From an uncultured Prevotellaceae bacterium (lineage in GTDB: Bacteria; Bacteroidota; Bacteroidia; Bacteroidales; Bacteroidaceae), in contig CALZOH010000191.1 in NCBI GenBank assembly GCA_945827465.1, positions 1 through 6,148 on the forward strand: a DNA stretch of 6,148 nucleotides, in the 5' to 3' direction. Below, piece by piece: positions 1 through 6,023 of this stretch. The stretch's first letter is position 1, and the number at the start of each line of letters is the position of its first letter. The notes beneath the pieces were generated by a model, which searched no databases, had not been told where the DNA came from, and saw only the letters and a list, made by a program, of their open reading frames with translations. Both the position numbers and the translations under genes were made by a program.

Positions 1-53
1 GGTATGACGAGGTGAAAAATTTTGCAGGTAAAAAGTACCTTATGAAGGAATGA
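1..53 (+). CDS. C-terminal end of an unidentified protein (5' partial)
   Basis: Only one + strand frame is open from the window edge: codons beginning at base 3 read YDEVKNFAGKKYLMKE and end at TGA (51-53). The other two + frames hit stops within the first 15 bases. The residue mix (charged, ending in KYLMKE) is plausible for a real C-terminus, and the stop is followed by GC-rich inverted repeats and then a new promoter, which fits a gene end. Sixteen codons are too few to assign a family, and a chance open stretch cannot be excluded. Confidence 0.45.
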   Translation, partial: YDEVKNFAGKKYLMKE

Positions 54-55
54 CT

Positions 56-81
56 GCCCCACTCAACGGGGGCTCACCCCG
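56..81 (+). terminator. Overlapping GC-rich hairpins after the upstream gene, possible weak terminator
   Basis: Two mutually exclusive 5-bp all-GC stems share the central G run. GCCCC (56-60) can pair with GGGGC (69-73), or CGGGG (67-71) can pair with CCCCG (77-81) around a GCTCA loop. They start three bases after the upstream stop codon, as a terminator would. There is no directly following U-tract, only TTTT at 91-94, so this is not a canonical intrinsic terminator. It may instead be a 3'-end stabilising structure. Confidence 0.3.
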
Positions 82-149
82 GACGTGTGATTTTGCGCCC
101 CTGTAGTTATCCTAAAGAAAACAAGCGGAAACAGAAAGCAGCCGCTTTA

Positions 150-181
150 CTTGTCGACCTTGCCGTTTTGTTGTAATTTTG
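150..181 (+). promoter_or_regulatory. Bacteroidota-type promoter of the sulfatase maturase gene
   Basis: TAATTTTG at 174-181 is a perfect match to the Bacteroidota -7 element TAnnTTTG. A -33-like CTTG (consensus TTTG) lies at 150-153 with a 20-base spacer. Transcription should begin a few bases after 181, about 55 bases before the ATG at 244. The position of this promoter also rules out the in-frame TTG at 151 as a translation start, since it would lie upstream of the transcript. Confidence 0.7.
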
Positions 182-243
182 CGAGGGGCGACACAAAAGC
201 GCTCCTTTCATTCATCAACTCCAACTGTTATTTCACTTCGCCC

Positions 244-1482
244 ATGCCATCCATCCTAACTCCCTTCGCCCGCCCGGTCTACATCATGACCAAGCCCGTA
301 GGCGCTCTCTGCAACTTAGCTTGTACCTATTGTTATTATACCGAGAAATCGAAACTCTACCCCGACATCTCGCGCCACGTGATGAGCGACGAGTTGCTGG
401 AGAAGTTCGTACGCGAATACATTGAGATGCAAACGCAGCCCGAAGTGCTTTTCACCTGGCACGGCGGCGAAACCCTGATGCGCCCGCTCAGCTTCTACCG
501 CCGCGTGGTGGAACTGCAACGCAAATATGCCGCCGGCCATCGCATTGACAATGCCATCCAGACCAACGGAACATTACTGACGGAGGAATGGTGCAAATTC
601 TTTAAAGAAGAGGGATGGCTGGTTGGTATTTCTCTTGACGGTCCGCAGGAGTTCCACGACGAATACCGACGCAGCAAGTCGGGCAAGCCTTCGTTCAGAC
701 AGGTGATGACCGGTGTGAATCTACTTAATCGCTTTGAAGTGGAGTGGAACGCCCTCGCCGTGGTGAACGACTACAACGCCGACTATCCGTTAGAGTTCTA
801 TCATTTCTTTAAAGACATCGGATGCCACTACATCCAGTTCACTCCTGTGGTGGAGCGCTACTACTCCCACCCCGACGGTCGCCAACTGGCCTCACCCATG
901 GAAGGAACAGAAGAACGTCTGGCCGAATTTTCGGTGACACCCGAGCAGTGGGGAGACTTTCTTTGCACCCTTTTCGACGAATGGGTGCGCCAAGATGTAG
1001 GGGAATACTACATCCAGTTATTCGACTCTACCCTGGCCAATTGGATGAACGTCGCACCCGGAGTTTGCACCCTGGCCGAAACATGCGGCCATGCTGCCGT
1101 CATGGAATTTAACGGCGACGTCTACAGTTGCGACCACTTTGTATTTCCTGAATATAAATTGGGCAACATCCACCATCAAACCTTGCTCGAAATGATGTAC
1201 AGCGACCGACAGAAACAATTTGGCGCCGGCAAGTTGAAGCAACTTCCCACCCAATGCCGCAACTGCGCCTACCTGTTTGCCTGTCACGGCGAGTGCCCTC
1301 GCAACCGTTTCATGACAACGGCCGACGGCGAACCCGGACTGAACTACCTCTGCACCGGCTATCGGAAGTTCTTTGAACACGTAGCCCCCTACATGGACTT
1401 CATGAAGCATCAACTGAAACACGAACAAGCTCCCGCCCGTGTGATGGACTGGATTCGTCGAGGAATGCCGGCCTATGAATAA
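244..1482 (+). CDS. chuR: Anaerobic sulfatase-maturating enzyme (radical SAM/SPASM)
   Basis: A 412-residue cytosolic radical SAM enzyme that converts an active-site Cys or Ser of type I sulfatases to C-alpha-formylglycine without oxygen. The SAM-binding 4Fe-4S motif CX3CX2C is at C23, C27 and C30, followed by an aromatic YY pair. HGGET (73-77) is the glycine-rich SAM motif and QTNGT (106-110) is also typical. The C-terminal SPASM/twitch region has all eight cysteines expected for two auxiliary clusters: C275, C281, C296, C338, C341, C347, C351 and C370. By homology to the Clostridium perfringens enzyme, D297 right after C296 corresponds to the proposed catalytic base. Length fits the family (about 370-415). 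The ATG at 244 is chosen because the upstream in-frame TTG (151) lies within the promoter and because MPSILTPFARPVYIMTKPVG matches the usual N-terminus. No Shine-Dalgarno is seen, as is common in this phylum. It appears monocistronic, with no sulfatase gene visible. The symbol follows the Bacteroides thetaiotaomicron homologue; the enzyme class is firmer than the symbol. Confidence 0.93.
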   Translation: MPSILTPFARPVYIMTKPVGALCNLACTYCYYTEKSKLYPDISRHVMSDELLEKFVREYIEMQTQPEVLFTWHGGETLMRPLSFYRRVVELQRKYAAGHRIDNAIQTNGTLLTEEWCKFFKEEGWLVGISLDGPQEFHDEYRRSKSGKPSFRQVMTGVNLLNRFEVEWNALAVVNDYNADYPLEFYHFFKDIGCHYIQFTPVVERYYSHPDGRQLASPMEGTEERLAEFSVTPEQWGDFLCTLFDEWVRQDVGEYYIQLFDSTLANWMNVAPGVCTLAETCGHAAVMEFNGDVYSCDHFVFPEYKLGNIHHQTLLEMMYSDRQKQFGAGKLKQLPTQCRNCAYLFACHGECPRNRFMTTADGEPGLNYLCTGYRKFFEHVAPYMDFMKHQLKHEQAPARVMDWIRRGMPAYE

Positions 1483-1498
1483 GGGCCACATACTCCCC

Positions 1499-1549
1499 AA
1501 AAAAATAAAACGCCTGCACTCCTTATTTATATCATATAGGAATGCAGGC
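1499..1549 (-). terminator. Intrinsic terminator of the GH-like gene (minus strand)
   Basis: The stem pairs 1512-1523 with 1538-1549: seven pairs (GCCTGCA/TGCAGGC), then position 1519 opposite 1542, then TCCT/AGGA, with a 14-base loop. On the minus strand 1519/1542 is a G-U wobble, so the stem is continuous, and it is followed by a U-tract (complement of 1499-1510, eleven U in twelve). On the plus strand the same position is a C-A mismatch and no U-tract follows. It therefore mainly ends transcripts from the minus-strand gene, about 30 bases after its stop. Confidence 0.85.
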
Positions 1550-1577
1550 ATCAAAAAGGAAGGAAATCATCCAGTCG

Positions 1578-3569
1578 CTATTTCTTCCAGATAAACCGAT
1601 AATTGAAACGGCGGTTAGGAGCCGTGTCGCCATCCGTGCACAACGAAATGGGCGATTCTAATTGCTGCGGATTGTCGGCCCACTTAAAGTCGAAGGTAAG
1701 GCGGTCACCCTTCCATTTAAGTAGCTTGCGAGGAAGAGAAATCATCATTTGGCGTCCTTCACAACGATAAGCCACATCACAAACCGGTTTCCAATCTTTG
1801 GTCTTCGCATCATACGACATCAAAACGGTGGTGCGATGATCCTTTACACGCAGATTGACGATATAATCATAGCCGAACCATCCGGTGGAATGGTTGCAAT
1901 CGGCATCAATGAAAAGCAACATCCAATGCGGATCGGTATAAGGAGTAATGTTGTCGGCCGTCTCCACATAGAAATAAACGTTGCGAGCGTCAACCGCCAC
2001 TTTGGCGACAGTCAAATCATTGCGCCCGGTAGTATTGGTATAATGGCGACCGGCGTAACCATTGTGGTCGCGGTGGAACGTATCCCCCTTCGTGTCGAAG
2101 AAGTGCCCGCCAACTTGTTTCCATTGTTCAAAACCTGCGTCCATCTTGACGTTCGTCCATCCCGAATACTCAGGAATGGATCTCGCGCCTTTGTAGCGAC
2201 GAATGTTTTGGGCCATTTGCATATAGTAATTGTCGGTGTAACCATCCTTCATGGGTTGAATGGTACGATTGAACTCCGAATTATACTGATCGACAAAATA
2301 GAAGGTATTCTCGGTTCTTCCCAAGAAGTCCTGCGGCCCTTCGCCGGGTTTGATGTCCCACTTGCCTGCCGTCCACTCGTTCCAATCGTTGATATAGATG
2401 AAGTCGGGATCAACTTCCAAAGCTTCCTCCCAGCGATCTTGGAAATAAATGCCATACCCTTCGGGATTCTTCACCTTACGCCCCAACCAGGGCACATAAG
2501 CCTCAGCGGGCGAATCCTTCTCGTCAAGTTGGGGTTCGCGTGTGCTGATGCGCCACGACTTACCGGTTATCGAAATGGGATGCTGAGCCGGAGTAACGGC
2601 CATTTCTTCCAACCTTCCGGCGTGAGTGGATGCTCGCTGGCGAGAAGTGAGATCAGAAACCTTGCGGTCATCCATCTGATATCCGAAACTCCAGTTGTCT
2701 TCTGTACCCACGTAGCGCTGACCAAACCATTCGTAATATCCCCACCACATATTCTTCATCGTAAAGAACTTCTTCACGTCACTCGGATAATCCTTCAACT
2801 CCTGCAAGGTATAAGTATCGTTATAGTGTTGCGGATGCTGCGGATTATTGGCCGCTTCGGCATCGTAGAGAGGATTCTTGTTGACATACTTTCCAGAAGT
2901 AGCATCATGCTCGGGTCGCTGATTGCAGAGGATCAGCGGCTTCCCATCCCAATAGAACCACAAGTCGCGATGACGGCCTGACAGATAGTAACGCTGATAA
3001 ATGCTCGTAATGACCGTGAGCACCGGACCGTTGAACCCCCAAAAACAAATCTTTGGAACAGGATTTCCCTCGGCCTTCATGGCCTCCATCGTTTCAAAAA
3101 GAGTGTCCCACTCATCCCAATAACATACAGCATTAGTAGCATCCAAAATCAAAACATCAACGCCGGCATCAGTAAGCATGGAAATATCTTTTCTGATGAC
3201 ATACTTATCGCGACTCAAGAAGTACCCCATCTCGGGTTCGCCCCAATGCCACATGCCCACACCCTTGGGCCAAGCCTCAGAGTTGCCATTGAAGCGTGCC
3301 TCGGCATCTTCGTTGAGCACTTGCGTTACATCTTTATAATCCTTCGGCAAATTGACCAAACTCTCACTATGCCAAGTAACGTAGAATATACCCACCATAC
3401 GCTGCTTATCCGTTTTGGGCAAACCGACTTGCGAGGCATCGGGCATTTCACGGCCCAAAGCATCGGTAGCCACCCACGTATCCGACCACAAATCCTGCGT
3501 CTGTGCCACCGAAGGCACAGCGATTCCCCACATCAGAGAAGGAAGTAAATATCTAAAGAAAGATTTCAT
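1578..3569 (-). CDS. Secreted GH71/GH99-like protein with C-terminal CBM9/DOMON-like domain
   Basis: A 663-residue exported protein. Residues 1-22 form a type I signal peptide: basic start, hydrophobic core, then SVA before Gln23 as the likely cleavage site. There is no lipobox, so a soluble periplasmic or secreted protein is expected. Residues about 55-460 resemble the GH71/GH99-like (beta/alpha)8 group seen in Bacteroidota: VGIFYVTWH (59-67), WHWGEPEMGYF (107-117), LILDATN (140-146) and the family signature INDWNEWTAG (393-402). YFVDQYNSEFNR (424-435) and DNYYMQMAQNIRRYKG (446-461) close the domain. Residues about 475-660 look like a beta-sandwich of the CBM9/DOMON type (VAVDARNVYFYVETADNIT, then LLFIDADCNHSTGW), possibly glycan-binding. 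E398 aligns with the first GH99 catalytic Glu, but the second Glu of the classical NEWHEG motif is Ala401, so activity and substrate are uncertain. True GH99 enzymes cleave alpha-mannans. It has its own promoter and terminator and converges on the maturase gene. The fold is fairly sure; the enzymatic role is inferred. Confidence 0.85.
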   Translation of the reverse strand: MKSFFRYLLPSLMWGIAVPSVAQTQDLWSDTWVATDALGREMPDASQVGLPKTDKQRMVGIFYVTWHSESLVNLPKDYKDVTQVLNEDAEARFNGNSEAWPKGVGMWHWGEPEMGYFLSRDKYVIRKDISMLTDAGVDVLILDATNAVCYWDEWDTLFETMEAMKAEGNPVPKICFWGFNGPVLTVITSIYQRYYLSGRHRDLWFYWDGKPLILCNQRPEHDATSGKYVNKNPLYDAEAANNPQHPQHYNDTYTLQELKDYPSDVKKFFTMKNMWWGYYEWFGQRYVGTEDNWSFGYQMDDRKVSDLTSRQRASTHAGRLEEMAVTPAQHPISITGKSWRISTREPQLDEKDSPAEAYVPWLGRKVKNPEGYGIYFQDRWEEALEVDPDFIYINDWNEWTAGKWDIKPGEGPQDFLGRTENTFYFVDQYNSEFNRTIQPMKDGYTDNYYMQMAQNIRRYKGARSIPEYSGWTNVKMDAGFEQWKQVGGHFFDTKGDTFHRDHNGYAGRHYTNTTGRNDLTVAKVAVDARNVYFYVETADNITPYTDPHWMLLFIDADCNHSTGWFGYDYIVNLRVKDHRTTVLMSYDAKTKDWKPVCDVAYRCEGRQMMISLPRKLLKWKGDRLTFDFKWADNPQQLESPISLCTDGDTAPNRRFNYRFIWKK

Positions 3570-3595
3570 AAAGCATTCAATCTATTAAACTTCCA

Positions 3596-3626
3596 CAAAG
3601 TTACGTTTTTTGAATCAAGAGGCACA
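3596..3626 (-). promoter_or_regulatory. Promoter of the GH71/99-like gene
   Basis: On the minus strand TAACTTTG (complement of 3596-3603) matches the TAnnTTTG -7 element exactly. A weaker -33-like TGTG (complement of 3623-3626) lies 19 bases upstream. The start codon is at 3569, so the leader would be only about 20 bases, A/T-rich and without a Shine-Dalgarno sequence. Confidence 0.65.
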
Positions 3627-3689
3627 CAATCTAATTAAAAACTCATGAGAATGTGGCAAAAGCAAGAACTTATATCCATTAACTAATAT

Positions 3690-3707
3690 GTGACAATCCC
3701 GTGAAAT
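3690..3707. promoter_or_regulatory. Candidate response-regulator binding site: two half-sites 11 bp apart
   Basis: GTGACA (3690-3695) and GTGAAA (3701-3706) are direct repeats with an exact 11-base period, the spacing used by OmpR/PhoB-family dimers. Read on the minus strand the halves are TTTCAC and TTGTCAC; the latter matches six of seven positions of the enterobacterial Pho-box half-site CTGTCAY. The site ends 16 bases before the -33-like element (3723-3726) of the regulator gene, a position suited to an activator. A short repeat like this can occur by chance and the spacer is not A/T-rich, so this is a hypothesis. Confidence 0.3.
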
Positions 3708-3722
3708 ATGCGATAATCACCT

Positions 3723-3752
3723 GTTGGGTTCATCGAATAATCCGTACTTTTG
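3723..3752 (+). promoter_or_regulatory. Promoter of the two-component operon
   Basis: TACTTTTG at 3745-3752 is a perfect TAnnTTTG -7 element. A -33-like GTTG (3723-3726) lies 18 bases upstream, slightly short of the usual 19-21. The transcript would start near 3757-3760, roughly 22 bases before the ATG at 3781. The in-frame TTG at 3724 falls inside the promoter and so cannot be the translation start. Confidence 0.7.
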
Positions 3753-3780
3753 TAACATCATTCTTAAAATATTTGAGCGT

Positions 3781-4461
3781 ATGACCAAGCACCGTATCTT
3801 AGTAGTTGATGACGAAGAGTCCATCTGCGAAATTCTGAAATTCAATCTGGAAGTCAACGGCTATGACGTTGACGTTGCCTACAGCGCAGAAGAAGCAATG
3901 AAAATGCATCCGGAGCATTATTCCTTAATACTGCTCGACATCATGATGGGCGAAATGAGCGGTTTCCAAATGGCTCGCATTTTGAAAGAGAAACCCGAAA
4001 CAGCCCGCGTTCCAATCATCTTCTGCACCGCCAAAGACACCGAGAACGACACGGTGGCCGGCCTCAACATCGGTGCCGACGACTATATCGCAAAACCTTT
4101 TTCGCTGAGCGAGGTGATGGCCCGAGTAAGAGGAGTCATCCGCCGCACCTCTCAGGCTGAAACCGAGCCTGAATGTCTTTCGTACGAAAACCTTCACCTC
4201 TACCTGCAAAGCAAACAGTGCTTCATTGGAAATGAAGAGATACAACTCACCAAAAAAGAATTTGAAATTCTGAAACTCTTCCTCTCACTCAAAGGAGTCA
4301 TTTTCTCTCGTTCTGAAATACTCTCACGTGTATGGGAAGGCGACGTAGTAGTGCTTGACCGGACCATTGATGTCAATATTACCCGTCTCCGCAAAAAGAT
4401 TGGAGATTATGGCAAGCACATCGTCACCCGAAACGGATATGGATATGGATTTGAAGCATAA
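3781..4461 (+). CDS. OmpR/PhoB-family two-component response regulator
   Basis: A 226-residue cytosolic transcription factor. The N-terminal receiver domain (about 4-122) has the acidic pair D10/D11, phospho-acceptor D53 in LLDIMMGEMSG, the switch threonine T83 in FCTAKD, and K105-P106 in DDYIAKPFS. All are intact, so it should be phosphorylated by a partner kinase. After a short linker (about 123-132), residues 133-226 form a winged-helix DNA-binding domain: LTKKEFEILKLF (156-167), the recognition-helix region DRTIDVNITRLRKKIG (193-208), and the wing TRNGYGYGFEA at the very end. ATG 3781 is chosen because it lies about 22 bases after the predicted transcription start and begins directly with MTKHRILVVDDEES. 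The histidine kinase gene overlaps its 3' end, so the two form a cognate pair in one transcript. The receiver resembles PhoB-type regulators, but the regulon is not visible, so no gene name is given. Confidence 0.93.
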   Translation: MTKHRILVVDDEESICEILKFNLEVNGYDVDVAYSAEEAMKMHPEHYSLILLDIMMGEMSGFQMARILKEKPETARVPIIFCTAKDTENDTVAGLNIGADDYIAKPFSLSEVMARVRGVIRRTSQAETEPECLSYENLHLYLQSKQCFIGNEEIQLTKKEFEILKLFLSLKGVIFSRSEILSRVWEGDVVVLDRTIDVNITRLRKKIGDYGKHIVTRNGYGYGFEA

Positions 4462-5902
4462 TCATTCCATTTATTATCACCAACGACTATTTATACTCTT
4501 CCTCTCCTTTGTGGTGCTCACCGTAGGATGCTTCATCTACGGACAATATACGCGTGAGCGCCACTTCAAGACCGAATTACTCAACGGGCAATTACAATTG
4601 CTCAACATCCAAATGCTGTCGTACTGTGAGAACGGCGGTGAGGCCCGTGTGTTTTATCTGCAACACCGCACGCTCCTGCCTAACTTGCGCATGACACTCA
4701 TCAGCAAAGACGGCACCGTCATCTATGATTCGGCCAATCCGGAACGCGAGACCAACCATCTCTCACGCCCCGAAGTACAACGAGCCATTCAAGAAGGCTC
4801 TTCTTATGAAATACGCCACTCCGACTCAGTCGATCGCGATTTCTTTTATGCTGCTACAGCCGGAAAGAATATGATCGCACGCAGCGGAGTACTTTATACG
4901 GTTTCACTGGCTAACTCACTGCAACCCACCAAAGGTTTTTTCTTGCTGATGTTGGGACTTTCGGTCATCTTCTGCATCCTTTGTTATATGATGACCCGCC
5001 ACTTGGGTGACAACATTCGACAACTGCGCAACTTTGCCCGCAAGGCCGGAGCCGGTGAGCCGATCGAAACCGAGACACGCTATCCACACGACGAATTGGG
5101 AGAAATCTCCAATCAGATTGTAAAACTATACAATCGCTTACTACAAACTATGAACGACCGCGACAAAGAACGACAAACGGCCATTCATGAAGCCCATGAA
5201 AAGATTCGCATCAAACGCGAACTGACCAATAACATCAACCACGAACTTAAAACCCCTCTCTCGGCCATTAAAGGATACCTCGAAACCATCCTGAGCTATC
5301 CCGACATGAATCGTGAACAACGCGAACTCTTCACGCAAAAAAGCTACGAACAAGCCATGAGACTCACCGACCTGTTGCGCGATGTTTCTACGATCTCACG
5401 ACTGGAAGAAGGCAACCTATCGGTCAAGAAAACATTGGTGAACCTTACCGACATCTTTGAAAGCCTGAGACAAAATATGGACTTGCTACCCGAAAATCGG
5501 AAAATGGATTTCCACTGCGACATACACGAACCGCTATGGATGGAAGGCGACGTCATTTTGCTCAACTCCATCTTTGAGAACCTGATGAACAACGCTCTAT
5601 CCTACTCTTCCGGTTCGGCCATCTATATTGAACTCACTGAAAAAAGTGACGAATACCTCTCCATACGCTTCTCAGATGACGGCGTAGGGGTGGAAGATCA
5701 CCACTTGCCTTATCTATTTGATCGCTTCTACCGTGTTGACAAAGGTCGTAGCCGCAAGCTGGGTGGAACCGGCCTCGGCCTTTCCATCGTAAAGAATGCC
5801 GTACTTCATCATGGCGGCAACATCACGGTATGTAACGGAGAACGAGGCGGACTGGAATTCAACATTCGCCTGAAAAGAGGACAACATCAAGAAGTCCATT
5901 GA
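4445..5902 (+). CDS. Membrane sensor histidine kinase, PhoR/WalK-like architecture
   Basis: A 485-residue inner-membrane kinase, partner of the preceding regulator. TM1 is at about 15-34 (LFILFLSFVVLTVGCFIYG) and TM2 at about 165-184. The roughly 130 residues between them are periplasmic and hold MTLISKDGTVIYDS (83-96) and NHLSRPEVQRAI (104-115), like the Cache/PAS-like sensors of PhoR/WalK-type kinases. A HAMP-like linker (about 185-238, with DELGEI) leads to the DHp helix bearing phospho-acceptor H266 in NHELKTPLSAIKGYL. The ATPase domain has the N box (FENLMNNALSYS, 377-388), G1 box (DDGVGV, 411-416), F box (LFDRFYR, 424-430) and G2 box (GGTGLGLSIV, 440-449). All catalytic motifs are intact, and there is no cytoplasmic PAS domain or extra receiver. 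The start is ATG 4445 or ATG 4439 (two residues longer), overlapping the regulator's stop by 17 or 23 bases, which suggests translational coupling. Farther upstream in-frame ATGs would run deep into the regulator and are unlikely. The ligand is unknown. Confidence 0.92.
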   Translation: MDLKHNHSIYYHQRLFILFLSFVVLTVGCFIYGQYTRERHFKTELLNGQLQLLNIQMLSYCENGGEARVFYLQHRTLLPNLRMTLISKDGTVIYDSANPERETNHLSRPEVQRAIQEGSSYEIRHSDSVDRDFFYAATAGKNMIARSGVLYTVSLANSLQPTKGFFLLMLGLSVIFCILCYMMTRHLGDNIRQLRNFARKAGAGEPIETETRYPHDELGEISNQIVKLYNRLLQTMNDRDKERQTAIHEAHEKIRIKRELTNNINHELKTPLSAIKGYLETILSYPDMNREQRELFTQKSYEQAMRLTDLLRDVSTISRLEEGNLSVKKTLVNLTDIFESLRQNMDLLPENRKMDFHCDIHEPLWMEGDVILLNSIFENLMNNALSYSSGSAIYIELTEKSDEYLSIRFSDDGVGVEDHHLPYLFDRFYRVDKGRSRKLGGTGLGLSIVKNAVLHHGGNITVCNGERGGLEFNIRLKRGQHQEVH

Positions 5903-5997
5903 GAGAAGTTCACATTGACCGCCAAGAGCACACATTCTCACCATTGTCCGCAAGACTTTTATATCCGCTGAAACTTAATGGAGTGATGATTTTTACG

Positions 5998-6005
5998 TAT
6001 ATTTG
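5998..6005 (+). promoter_or_regulatory. Promoter -7 element of the lipoprotein gene
   Basis: TATATTTG at 5998-6005 fits TAnnTTTG exactly and sits 18 bases before the ATG at 6024, giving a very short leader. No convincing TTTG-like -33 element lies 19-21 bases upstream (that stretch reads around CTTAATGG), so the promoter may be weak or need an activator. Its presence suggests the lipoprotein gene is transcribed separately from the kinase, with possible read-through because no clear terminator is seen in 5903-5997. Confidence 0.55.
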
Positions 6006-6023
6006 CGCGAAAATTCATTGAAC

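Noticed and set aside
151..243. N-terminal extension of the maturase from the TTG at 151
   Set aside because: These codons overlap the -33/-7 promoter elements, and the extra 31 residues have no counterpart in the family's usual N-terminus.
1018..1554. A 178-codon minus-strand frame overlapping the 3' half of the maturase gene
   Set aside because: It is antisense to the conserved SPASM cysteine region, starts beyond the minus-strand terminator hairpin, and has no recognisable domain.
1749..2981. A 410-codon plus-strand open frame inside the GH71/99-like gene
   Set aside because: It lies wholly antisense to a gene with a signal peptide and recognisable family motifs. Its translation is rich in Ile/Val/Arg with no domain or membrane pattern I recognise, as expected of a reverse-strand shadow, and no TAnnTTTG promoter precedes it.
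3642..3649. Perfect 8-bp palindrome CTCATGAG between the divergent promoters
   Set aside because: It is short, single-copy and not placed symmetrically to either promoter; expected by chance in a region of this size.
3724..3780. N-terminal extension of the response regulator from the TTG at 3724
   Set aside because: The stretch contains the -7 element TACTTTTG, and receiver domains normally begin just before the ILVVDDEE strand, as they do with ATG 3781.
4355..4438. Kinase start at the ATG at 4355
   Set aside because: It would overlap more than 100 bases of the regulator's conserved DNA-binding domain and add residues with no kinase-like character; ATG 4439 or 4445 puts TM1 at the usual distance from the N-terminus.
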